From positions 1 to 60,443 of the forward strand of contig NZ_JARUKY010000027.1 of the NCBI RefSeq assembly GCF_029688925.1: a DNA stretch of 60,443 nucleotides, written 5' to 3'. Below the pieces are notes generated by a model. It saw only the letters and a list, made by a program, of their open reading frames with translations, was not told the DNA's origin and did not search any database. This document shows positions 53,511 through 60,443 of this stretch, in pieces. The position numbers were made by a program, and so were the translations under genes. The number at the start of each line of letters is the position of its first letter. Position 1 is the first letter of the stretch. This DNA is from Evansella sp. AB-P1 (lineage in GTDB: Bacteria > Bacillota > Bacilli > Bacillales > Salisediminibacteriaceae).

Positions 53511-54316
53511 TAAAAAAGCTTATTACCTATATGTTACTAATCATATCGTCATTGATCATTTTTTTTCCTGTCTTATTTGCTTTGTTAGCAAGCTTTTTAA
53601 CCCCTTCTCAATTAAGTCGTGGTCAATATATACCTACTAGCATGAGTTTGGATAGTTACATTAGTGTTTTTCAAGATGTACCACTTTTAAAGTTTCTGTT
53701 TAATAGCTTTATTGTTTCTTCTACTGTAACTATTGGACAGTTATTGTTATGTAGTTTGGCAGCATTTGCAATAGTTTTTATCCCTTTTAAAGGAAGAAAT
53801 GTAGTTTTCTTTATGTTTATTTCCACTTTACTCATTCCTTGGGAAGCTGTCATGATACCTAACTTTATTACAATTATCAACTTTAATTGGCTAAATAGTT
53901 ATTTAGCATTAACAGTACCTTTTATTACTACTGCCTTTGGTATCTTTTTGCTTAGACAGCATTACAAAATGATCCCTAAGGAATTGCATGAATCAGCACA
54001 GATGGATGGATGTTCTAATTTCAGATTCTATTGGTCTTTTGCTCTGCCATTATCAGTGCCTATGTTAAGTGCACTTGCAATTTATGCATTTTTGACTACA
54101 TGGAATATGTATTTATGGCCTTTACTCGTTACAAGTAATAATGATGCTAGAACAGTACAAATTGGAGTAAGGATGATGATATCTCAGGAGTCAGCAACAT
54201 CTTGGAATACAATCATGGCTGGTGTCATTATTATTCTTATTCCAACTTTACTTATATTAATTATTGGTATTAAACAACTTCGTCAAGGTTTAATGTCAGG
54301 TTCATTGAAAGGTTAA
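53507..54316 (+). CDS. sugar-type ABC importer permease (UgpE/MalG-like)
   Basis: A 269-residue permease with six TM helices and the EAA loop ELHESAQMDGCSNFRFYWSF followed by ALPLSVP. It pairs with the permease encoded just upstream (ATGA overlap, coupled translation). The binding protein gene follows after 24 bases. No ATPase gene is present in the operon. Confidence 0.88.
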   Translation: MIKKLITYMLLIISSLIIFFPVLFALLASFLTPSQLSRGQYIPTSMSLDSYISVFQDVPLLKFLFNSFIVSSTVTIGQLLLCSLAAFAIVFIPFKGRNVVFFMFISTLLIPWEAVMIPNFITIINFNWLNSYLALTVPFITTAFGIFLLRQHYKMIPKELHESAQMDGCSNFRFYWSFALPLSVPMLSALAIYAFLTTWNMYLWPLLVTSNNDARTVQIGVRMMISQESATSWNTIMAGVIIILIPTLLILIIGIKQLRQGLMSGSLKG

Positions 54317-54340
54317 AAAATTATTTAGGAGGGTTATTAA

Positions 54341-55681
54341 ATGAAAATTGTTATGAAAAGAACGGTTTTATTCATGGTAGGAATGGTGTTATTAATGGTA
54401 TTGGTGGCTTGTGGCAATTCTTCTAGTGCAGTACAAAAAACGGAGGATGGAAGAATTATTGTGGATTTTTGGTACGCATTAGGTGGTAATTTAGGTGAAG
54501 CTGTTGAAGGTATGGTTAATGATTTTAATGAAAGCCAAAGTGATATCCAAGTAAATGCTGTATATCAAGGTAGTTACGAAGAATCCTTAACTCAATTAAG
54601 GCAGTTAGCTGGAACAGATGATGCACCAGCTGTAGTTCAAGTGTTTGAAGTTGGAACGAAATATATGATTGAAAGTGGTTATATTGAACCTGTTCAAACG
54701 TTTATAAATGAAGATAACTTTGATTTATCTTTGCTAGAAGAGAATATTCTATCTTACTATCAAGTAGATGGACAACTATATTCTATGCCGTTTAATACGT
54801 CGAATGCCATTATGGTTTACAATAAAGACATGTTTAGAGAAGTTGGATTAGATCCAGAAAATCCACCAGCAACCTTTAGTGAAGTGAGGGACGCTGCTAA
54901 AAAGATCAGTGATTACTATGGTAGTAGTGTAGATGGTTTTTCTGTTATTACGAACGGTTGGTTTACAGAGCAAATGATTGCAAATCAAGGTGGGCTGTAT
55001 GTAGATAATGACAATGGCCGTTCTGGAGAGCCTACTCAAGCATTAATTAATGGGGAAGAAGGTCAGCGTTGGTTCCAATGGTTATATGATATGAAAAGTG
55101 ACAGCTCTCTTGGCGATTATGGCCGTGCATGGGATGATCATCGGGCTGCATTTCTTGGTGAGACTGTCGCAATGTACTTAGACTCTACAGCTTCTTTAGC
55201 AGGTACCGTAACAAATGCTGAGTTCGAAGTGGGAACTGCTTTTTTACCAACTGCTGACGGTATGGATCCACAGGGTGTTATCGTTGGTGGTGCTTCCATA
55301 TGGATGATGACGGATATACCTAAAGAAGTACAAGAAGCAGCATGGGAATTTATGAAGTTTACTTCAAAACCAGAGGTTCAAGCAAAATGGGCTGCAAGTA
55401 CAGGTTACTTCCCTATTACAAAAGAAGCATATGAGCATGAAGTATTAATTAACACATATGAAGAATACCCACAATTCTTAACGGCAGTAGAGCAACTACA
55501 AAACACAACATTAACTGCTGCAACTCAAGGAGCTCTAATAGGAGTATTCCCTGAAGCGAGAGAAAGAGTTGTTAATGCAGTTGAAAGCTTATATGGCGGA
55601 ACAGATCCAATAGAGGCGATTAATCGTGCCAATGAAGAAATTAATACAGAATTAGAAAACTATAGACGAGCTAATCAGTAG
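54341..55681 (+). CDS. ABC importer substrate-binding lipoprotein (UgpB-like)
   Basis: A 446-residue lipoprotein, lipobox LVAC (Cys about 24), two-lobed periplasmic-binding fold. The regions GGASIWMMTDIPKEVQ, AWEFMKFTSKPEVQAKWAAS and TGYFPITKEAYEHE strongly recall UgpB, the glycerol-3-phosphate / glycerophosphodiester binding protein. Trp residues near the pocket (VDFWYALGG, NGWFTEQMIANQGG) also fit. Oligosaccharides remain possible. TTAGGAGGG precedes the ATG. The ATPase is probably a shared MsmX/UgpC-type protein elsewhere. Confidence 0.85.
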   Translation: MKIVMKRTVLFMVGMVLLMVLVACGNSSSAVQKTEDGRIIVDFWYALGGNLGEAVEGMVNDFNESQSDIQVNAVYQGSYEESLTQLRQLAGTDDAPAVVQVFEVGTKYMIESGYIEPVQTFINEDNFDLSLLEENILSYYQVDGQLYSMPFNTSNAIMVYNKDMFREVGLDPENPPATFSEVRDAAKKISDYYGSSVDGFSVITNGWFTEQMIANQGGLYVDNDNGRSGEPTQALINGEEGQRWFQWLYDMKSDSSLGDYGRAWDDHRAAFLGETVAMYLDSTASLAGTVTNAEFEVGTAFLPTADGMDPQGVIVGGASIWMMTDIPKEVQEAAWEFMKFTSKPEVQAKWAASTGYFPITKEAYEHEVLINTYEEYPQFLTAVEQLQNTTLTAATQGALIGVFPEARERVVNAVESLYGGTDPIEAINRANEEINTELENYRRANQ

Positions 55682-55736
55682 TATTGGGAGTATCACTCCA
55701 AAGAACTTAGAAGAGAGTTAAATTATATAAACAAAA

Positions 55737-55766
55737 AAAGCACCTGACTATTCAGGTGCTTTTCTT
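55737..55766. terminator. bidirectional terminator between Ugp operon and cueP
   Basis: AAGCACCTGA and TCAGGTGCTT form a perfect stem, with A and T runs outside. Confidence 0.85.
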
Positions 55767-56300
55767 CTAGGACAATTGCATCGTTGTAATGCAAGTACGA
55801 TCATTTTCAAAAGTAGAAAACTCATATTCTACCATTTTGCCATCATACATTATGGAAATTTGATAGGTTTCGTTTCTAGGAAGCCATAAATCTATAAAAC
55901 CGTTTTCTAAAGACATCATTGGCCCATCGTGAATGATGTTTCCTTCAGAATCCTCCATGTATACGTCAAACTCTTGTTCCACTAATTCTCCTTGACAACC
56001 TGTCAAGTTATGGAATGTTCAAGGATGTGTTTCATTTACATAAGGTGCAATAGAAACAAAAAACTCATCCTCAGGTAAACTATAGGATATTTGGTTCCCA
56101 GTGCTGTCAGAAACAATAAGCTCTTCGTCTGTAATGGATGCAACCTTGTCTGTTATGTTTCCAACACTGTAATCGTTCACTAACTCCTTTATTTCATCCG
56201 TTGCCAATTTTTCCGATGTACTACCATCATTGTTTCCCGAACAAGCAGTAACAATGGCAATGGAAACTATTCCAACAAGTATCAATATTTTTAGTTTCAT
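55767..56300 (-). pseudogene. cueP: CueP copper-binding lipoprotein gene with in-frame TGA at a ligand Cys
   Basis: A single reading frame of 177 codons from ATG 56300 (after GAGGTGATGAG) to 55767, broken only by TGA at codon 94 (56019-56021). Lipobox IVTAC. Before the TGA: DEIKELVNDYSVGN and YSLPEDEFFVSIAPYVNETH-P; after it: TFHNLTGCQGELVEQEFDVY, GFIDLWLPRNETYQ and DRTCITTMQL. This is CueP from end to end. The copper ligands of Salmonella CueP are Cys 96, 104 and 172; here the equivalents are codon 94 (TGA), Cys 102 and Cys 170, the same spacing. The TGA therefore replaces exactly one ligand Cys (TGC or TGT to TGA). It is either a nonsense pseudogene, a sequencing error, or a selenocysteine codon; a hairpin suits the last (55991-56007). 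Confidence 0.8.
55991..56007 (-). promoter_or_regulatory. hairpin downstream of the in-frame TGA, bSECIS-like
   Basis: On the transcript CTTGACA-GGT-TGTCAAG is a perfect 7-bp stem with a GGT loop. The loop begins 19 nt after the TGA, as does the GGU of the E. coli fdhF SECIS element. The bases also encode the conserved LTGCQ residues, so chance is possible. Confidence 0.35.
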
Positions 56301-56324
56301 GTTGAACTCATCACCTCGTATCAT

Positions 56325-56737
56325 TTATTCTTGTCACTTCTCTTTTAACATAAAGATCTAGTTTTTATGCTAGTCTCATCTTTTTTTAATGAGGACGATT
56401 ATATAAGATCTCTTTCAATTATATTAAGTAATTGTGAAGAAACAATGAAGTTATTTTATCATTTTCGTAGGTAATTTGGAAGAATGGTAAAATAGATTAC
56501 TTATCTGAAAAATATTCCAATCATACTATATAGTATTTAATGGCTAAAACCATTTAGTATAAGAAGTACTATTGTCATGTTGATAAACAAGTATTGCTTG
56601 ATGATCATGATTATAATAGAGTAGTAATATGGTAATGTTTTGAAAAAATAATCATTTAAATGGTGATTATGAACATAAATTCACATGAAAGTATTCACTA
56701 GTATAGTGAATGTCAACAATAAATTATACATAATGAG
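56325..56737 (+). other. AT-rich divergent regulatory region
   Basis: About 410 bases without a gene between cueP and the hybrid kinase. It holds a possible -10 (GATTATAAT near 56611-56619), an imperfect dyad ATTTAATGG/CCATTTAGT at 56536-56557, and a perfect 19-bp palindrome ATTCACT-AGTAT-AGTGAAT at 56693-56711, 36 bases before the kinase start. No other structure is apparent. Confidence 0.5.
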
Positions 56738-56746
56738 GTGACTTCC

Positions 56747-59700
56747 TTGGATAAACGGGTATGTAAAGGTATTATTTTTTTCTTGTTTATTATATTAGTT
56801 CAAGTTACCTTTCCAAATGATGCGAGAGGAATTGGGAGTTCTCCTCTTATATTAGATACGACTACTGAAAAAGTAGATGTTTATCAAGTGCTTTATATGT
56901 TAGAAGATAATGAAAGAGAATTTACGATAGAGGAAGTTATGTCGGAGGAGTTTTCAGAAAAGTTTATTCATTCTGACAATGTACAGCAAAGAGGAGGTTT
57001 TTTTGAAACACATACTTGGCTTCGTTTTGAAATACATAATCAATCAGAGCAGAGGGATTGGTTTCTTGAATTTGCCTTTCCTCAAATTTTTGAACTTCAA
57101 ATATATGAGGAGGAAAGCCAAGAGAAACTTCATCATGTAGGTTCTCAATTTCCATTTAGACAACGAGAAATCAATCATCGACATTTTGTTTTCAGTTTTG
57201 AACTAGACCAAGGTGAAACAAAAGTCTTTTACGCATTAGCTTCTGGAGGTGGTGATCTTCATCCACCTATTAGTATTTGGGAACCGGAATCGTTTATTGA
57301 GAAATCTCAAGTAGAATTTGCACTGCTAGGTTTATTCTATGGTGTTATTCTAGTAATGATTTTATATAATCTATTCCTTTATTTTAGCTTACGATTAAGA
57401 AGCTATCTTTATTATGTTATCGTCATTACTTTCACTTTACTGGGTAAAATGTCTATTAACGGAGTTGCTTTTCAATACTTTTGGCCATATTCACCAGAGT
57501 GGAATATCATTTCTACTCCTGTTTGGGTTAGCTTAGCCTGTATTTTCATTCTTATCTTTACAAGAACCTTTTTAGATGTTGATCAGTATATACCTCGGTT
57601 TAAGTTCATTTCAAATTTTTTAATAGGACTAAATGGTGTTGTAATTGTCACTATATTTCTCTCTTATTATATAGCTCTTAATTTAATGTTACTAGCAACG
57701 TTAATTACTTTTTTTACTGTTTTAAGCACAGCATTTATTTGTTTATTACGTGGTGCTCGTCAAGCTCGTTTCTTTATTATAGGTTGGTTTATATTTTTAA
57801 TAGGAGTTTTTATTACTATTATTGAAAGGGCAGCAATCGTTCCATTTTCTGTATTTACTGAGTATGCAGGTCAAGGGGCGTTGACAATTGAGGTTGTATT
57901 ACTTTCCTTTGCACTTGCAGATAAAATTAATATTATGCGAACAGAGAAGGAGCAGGCAGAAAAGACAGCACGAGAAAGTCAAACCCTTGCTTTGGAAAAT
58001 TTAAAGAAGGCTGATGAACTGAAGGATGAATTTTTAGCAATCACTTCCCATGAACTCCGTACTCCTTTATTTGGAATGATAGGAATTGCAGAATCGTTAC
58101 GAGATGGAGTACAGGATAAAGTATCCGAAAATATGAAAAATCAATTGTCTATGATTATAACAAGTGGTAACCGACTTACACATTTAGTTAATGATATTTT
58201 AGATTTTTCAAAACTAAAGCATGAATCAATCGTATTAGAACGTAAGCCCGTCCATCTAAATGGAGTAGTGGATGTTGTATTTGCTATTTGTAAGCCACTT
58301 CTAAAATCGAAGGAAATTCAATTAGTTCAGCATATTGATCCTTCTTTACAAACTGTACATGCGGATCCTAATCGACTTCAGCAAATATTATATAATTTAA
58401 TTGAGAATGCCATTAAATATACGAATGAAGGAAATATAGTTATTTCAGCAGTAAACGAAGGTAACTTTGTAAAAATCAGTGTTGCAGACACTGGAAGAGG
58501 GATGTCAAAGGAGCAGCAAAGTGTGATATTTGAACCGTTTCAACAACTAGACAAGTCTGTTTCCAGAGATGCTGGAGGAGTAGGTCTTGGATTAACGATA
58601 ACAAAACGTTTAGTAGATTTACATGCTGGAAGGATGGAAGTGAATTCTAAATTAGGTGTAGGAACCACGTTTAGCGTCATGTTACCTATACATCGTAACC
58701 ATACTGAGGTAGTAGAAGAAGTAGCATTATCATTAGATATGTATACGGAGAAAGAATTATTATTACATGAAACTGAAAACACACTTAACAGGGGGCCAAA
58801 AATATTAATAGCTGACGATGAGCCTATTAATTTGCAAGTATTAACCAACCACCTTACATTAGAAGGTTATGAAATTATTACTGCATTCAACGGAGAGGAA
58901 GTATTAAATTTAGTGGAAAATCACTCAATCGATCTCCTTATTCTCGATATAATGATGCCGAAAATGTCTGGCTATGAAGTGTGTCAGCGTTTAAGGAAAA
59001 AGTATTCATTAATGGAGTTACCTGTATTAATGTTAACAGCAAAAAATCAGTTGCATGACAAGATCGCTTCCTTTGAAGTTGGAGCAAATGACTATTTAGT
59101 TAAGCCCTGTGATAAGCAAGAGCTACTTTCCCGTGTAAAGACACTCGTTCAAATAAGAACATTAAATCAGGAACTAAAAGAAGTAAACATGAATTTGGAA
59201 GAAAAAGTACAAGAACGAACAGAGGCTTTAGACGTTGCAATTGAGGAATTAAAACAAATGAATGAAAGCTTGCAAGATATGGTAGAGTCTAGACGCCGTC
59301 TACTCTCCAATATCGCCCATGAACTAGGAACTCCTGTTACGTTAATTTATGGGTATTTACAAGCACTACAGGAGGGGGTAATACAAGGGGACGACCAACA
59401 TTATCGTCAGCGTGTATTTGATAAAATAAAAATATTAAACCGTTTAATTGATGATTTGTCTGATTTATCTCAAATAGAAGGAGGGAAATCCAGCTTAAAT
59501 TTGAAAGAGGTAGGAATTAACCAATGGGTTGATCAAGTGTTTGAAAAATTTATATTTGAAGTTACACAAGGGGGAAGAAGTATTGAAAAGGTAGGGATTA
59601 CAGAAAATTTTAAAGGTTTCCTAAGTTATGTGGATGTGGAACGGATGGATCAGGTTTTTTCTAATCTCATATCTAACGCTATTAAAAATACGACGAAGGA

Positions 59701-59989
59701 TACAGGAGTAATTTCTGTTTATGCTTACTTGAATGTTGAAAGAAACAAAATAATTATTGAAGTTAAGGATAATGGATTTGGAATAAGTAATGATAGTTTA
59801 CCATTTATATTTGAACGTTTTTACAAAGAGTTACCGTCTTATAAAGTTGGAAAACAAAATGGAACTGGCTTAGGTTTAGCAATTGTAAAAGAAATCGTTC
59901 AAGGTCATAAAGGGGATATTTGGGCAAAAAGTAAAATAAATGAAGGAAGTGAGTTTTATATTTCATTGCCTGTTCATTATAAAGAATAA
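56747..59989 (+). CDS. 7TM-DISM hybrid sensor kinase with two kinase modules and a receiver
   Basis: A 1080-residue membrane sensor: signal peptide (about 1-27), extracytoplasmic 7TMR-DISMED2-like domain (about 35-180), a seven-TM DISM region (about 190-390), coiled coil, HisKA 1 (TSHELRTPLFGMIGI, His 435), HATPase 1 (NAIKYT, ADTGRGM, GVGLGLTI), receiver (IADDEPINL, LILDIMMPK with Asp 734, YLVKPC), a second coiled coil, HisKA 2 (SNIAHELGTPVTLIYGYLQA, His 858) and HATPase 2 (VKDNGFGIS, GTGLGLAIV). Both kinase cores look complete. DISM extracellular domains often bind carbohydrate. No partner regulator is adjacent. ATGAGGTGA at 56733-56741 fits TTG 56747 rather than the GTG at 56738. A strong terminator follows. 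Confidence 0.9.
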   Translation: MDKRVCKGIIFFLFIILVQVTFPNDARGIGSSPLILDTTTEKVDVYQVLYMLEDNEREFTIEEVMSEEFSEKFIHSDNVQQRGGFFETHTWLRFEIHNQSEQRDWFLEFAFPQIFELQIYEEESQEKLHHVGSQFPFRQREINHRHFVFSFELDQGETKVFYALASGGGDLHPPISIWEPESFIEKSQVEFALLGLFYGVILVMILYNLFLYFSLRLRSYLYYVIVITFTLLGKMSINGVAFQYFWPYSPEWNIISTPVWVSLACIFILIFTRTFLDVDQYIPRFKFISNFLIGLNGVVIVTIFLSYYIALNLMLLATLITFFTVLSTAFICLLRGARQARFFIIGWFIFLIGVFITIIERAAIVPFSVFTEYAGQGALTIEVVLLSFALADKINIMRTEKEQAEKTARESQTLALENLKKADELKDEFLAITSHELRTPLFGMIGIAESLRDGVQDKVSENMKNQLSMIITSGNRLTHLVNDILDFSKLKHESIVLERKPVHLNGVVDVVFAICKPLLKSKEIQLVQHIDPSLQTVHADPNRLQQILYNLIENAIKYTNEGNIVISAVNEGNFVKISVADTGRGMSKEQQSVIFEPFQQLDKSVSRDAGGVGLGLTITKRLVDLHAGRMEVNSKLGVGTTFSVMLPIHRNHTEVVEEVALSLDMYTEKELLLHETENTLNRGPKILIADDEPINLQVLTNHLTLEGYEIITAFNGEEVLNLVENHSIDLLILDIMMPKMSGYEVCQRLRKKYSLMELPVLMLTAKNQLHDKIASFEVGANDYLVKPCDKQELLSRVKTLVQIRTLNQELKEVNMNLEEKVQERTEALDVAIEELKQMNESLQDMVESRRRLLSNIAHELGTPVTLIYGYLQALQEGVIQGDDQHYRQRVFDKIKILNRLIDDLSDLSQIEGGKSSLNLKEVGINQWVDQVFEKFIFEVTQGGRSIEKVGITENFKGFLSYVDVERMDQVFSNLISNAIKNTTKDTGVISVYAYLNVERNKIIIEVKDNGFGISNDSLPFIFERFYKELPSYKVGKQNGTGLGLAIVKEIVQGHKGDIWAKSKINEGSEFYISLPVHYKE

Positions 59990-60000
59990 TATTTACTCAT

Positions 60001-60042
60001 GCGGATCAACTAATACATAGTGTTAGTTGGTCCGCTTTTTTT
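60001..60042 (+). terminator. strong terminator after the hybrid kinase
   Basis: GCGGATCAACTA pairs with TAGTTGGTCCGC (one G-U), followed by T8. Confidence 0.9.
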
Positions 60043-60056
60043 CCTGATTTTCAAAG

Positions 60057-60237
60057 TCTACCCTGAAAAAAGAAGCGTTCTAGAAGCCGGAAAGTTGGAA
60101 AATCATGAAATGCAAAGCCAAAGAAGCATTCTAGACGACTACATATCTGCAAAACCATACTATGCGATTGCAGAGAAAGAACATTTTCATCCTCCATGGT
60201 GAAATTCACACTTGCATGAGTGGTCTACCCTGAAAAT
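60057..60237 (-). repeat. module A repeat pair, copy R7
   Basis: A TCTACCCTGAAAA fragment at 60057-60069 and a full module A at 60183-60237 (TTTTCATCCTCCATGG...TCTACCCTGAAAATA) enclose unrelated sequence with a short internal repeat (GCGTTCTAGA / GCATTCTAGA). 60238-60443 shows no gene or clear structure. Confidence 0.65.
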
Positions 60238-60443
60238 AAAACAGTTAAGTAGTGAAGGGGGGGAGTGTTATTTATACAATAATTATACAAATAATGAGGG
60301 TTTTTATTAATTTATCATTAGTGTTGCATAAATAATGTTTGAATTTTCAGTTTATTTGTCTATCTTGTTTAGAGCCAAAAAGGTAAATACCCAATCAAAG
60401 GTGGTTCCATCCATTTAGTAATTATTTTACAATTAGACATGTA

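Noticed and set aside
60020-60202. 60-codon frame at the window end
   Set aside because: It starts in the terminator of the hybrid kinase and runs through repeat R7.
1-60443. CRISPR arrays, tRNA or rRNA genes, prophage
   Set aside because: No regularly spaced repeats, no tRNA or rRNA signatures and no phage structural genes were seen.

Overview
The window is AT-rich chromosomal DNA of an endospore-former-type Bacillaceae bacterium (Firmicutes). The evidence is the strong AGGAGG-type ribosome binding sites, frequent TTG and GTG starts, LPNTA sortase signals, DbpA/YxiN, BmrA, YthAB-type oxidase, DegV and DUF6241 genes with Bacillus-like sequence, and a Zur box and an Fnr box of Bacillus type. 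I cannot name the genus. There are no rRNA, tRNA, CRISPR, phage or complete IS genes.

Layout. 1-4.4 kb: a partial DUF1287 gene, an unknown membrane protein, a permease behind a leader hairpin, and the first of two tandem SGNH hydrolases. 4.5-7.7 kb: an LPNTA-anchored SGNH hydrolase, a nucleotidyltransferase and a metallophosphoesterase. 7.9-14.3 kb: the most coherent system, a cobalamin riboswitch followed by a cell-wall-anchored protein combining transcobalamin-like beta domains (DUF4430) with an alpha/alpha barrel, a DUF4430 lipoprotein, and a complete ECF importer (T, fused A-A, S). 14.4-25 kb: lipoproteins, an NhaC antiporter, an orphan sensor kinase, a polysaccharide deacetylase, DbpA, a HAD phosphatase, a DUF1801 protein, an endolysin-like amidase and a 59-residue basic protein. 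25.3-30.8 kb: a response regulator/kinase/PepSY group, a lipoprotein and DegV. 30.9-36.2 kb: a bd-type quinol oxidase of the YthAB kind, an alpha/beta hydrolase and a tandem-CAP protein. 36.4-43.3 kb: DUF6241, a DUF438-hemerythrin-PAS protein behind an Fnr box, a Zur-controlled COG0523 GTPase, a lytic transglycosylase, an epimerase and an MFS carrier. 43.4-44.5 kb: a decayed GHKL kinase and membrane-protein pair with a repeat between them. 44.6-56.3 kb: BmrA, a permease, a CwlO/3D-domain protein, MFS, a Ugp-like ABC importer without its ATPase, and CueP interrupted by an in-frame TGA. 56.7-60 kb: a large hybrid sensor kinase.

The two observations I rate highest are (1) the riboswitch-controlled B12 route, in which a wall-bound transcobalamin-like protein, a membrane-bound DUF4430 lipoprotein and a dedicated ECF transporter form a possible relay, and (2) the CueP gene, whose only interruption is a TGA exactly at a copper-ligand cysteine, followed at the fdhF spacing by a hairpin with a GGT loop. 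The second is either a nonsense pseudogene or a selenocysteine candidate. A family of structured intergenic repeats with 9-bp inverted ends is scattered through the window.
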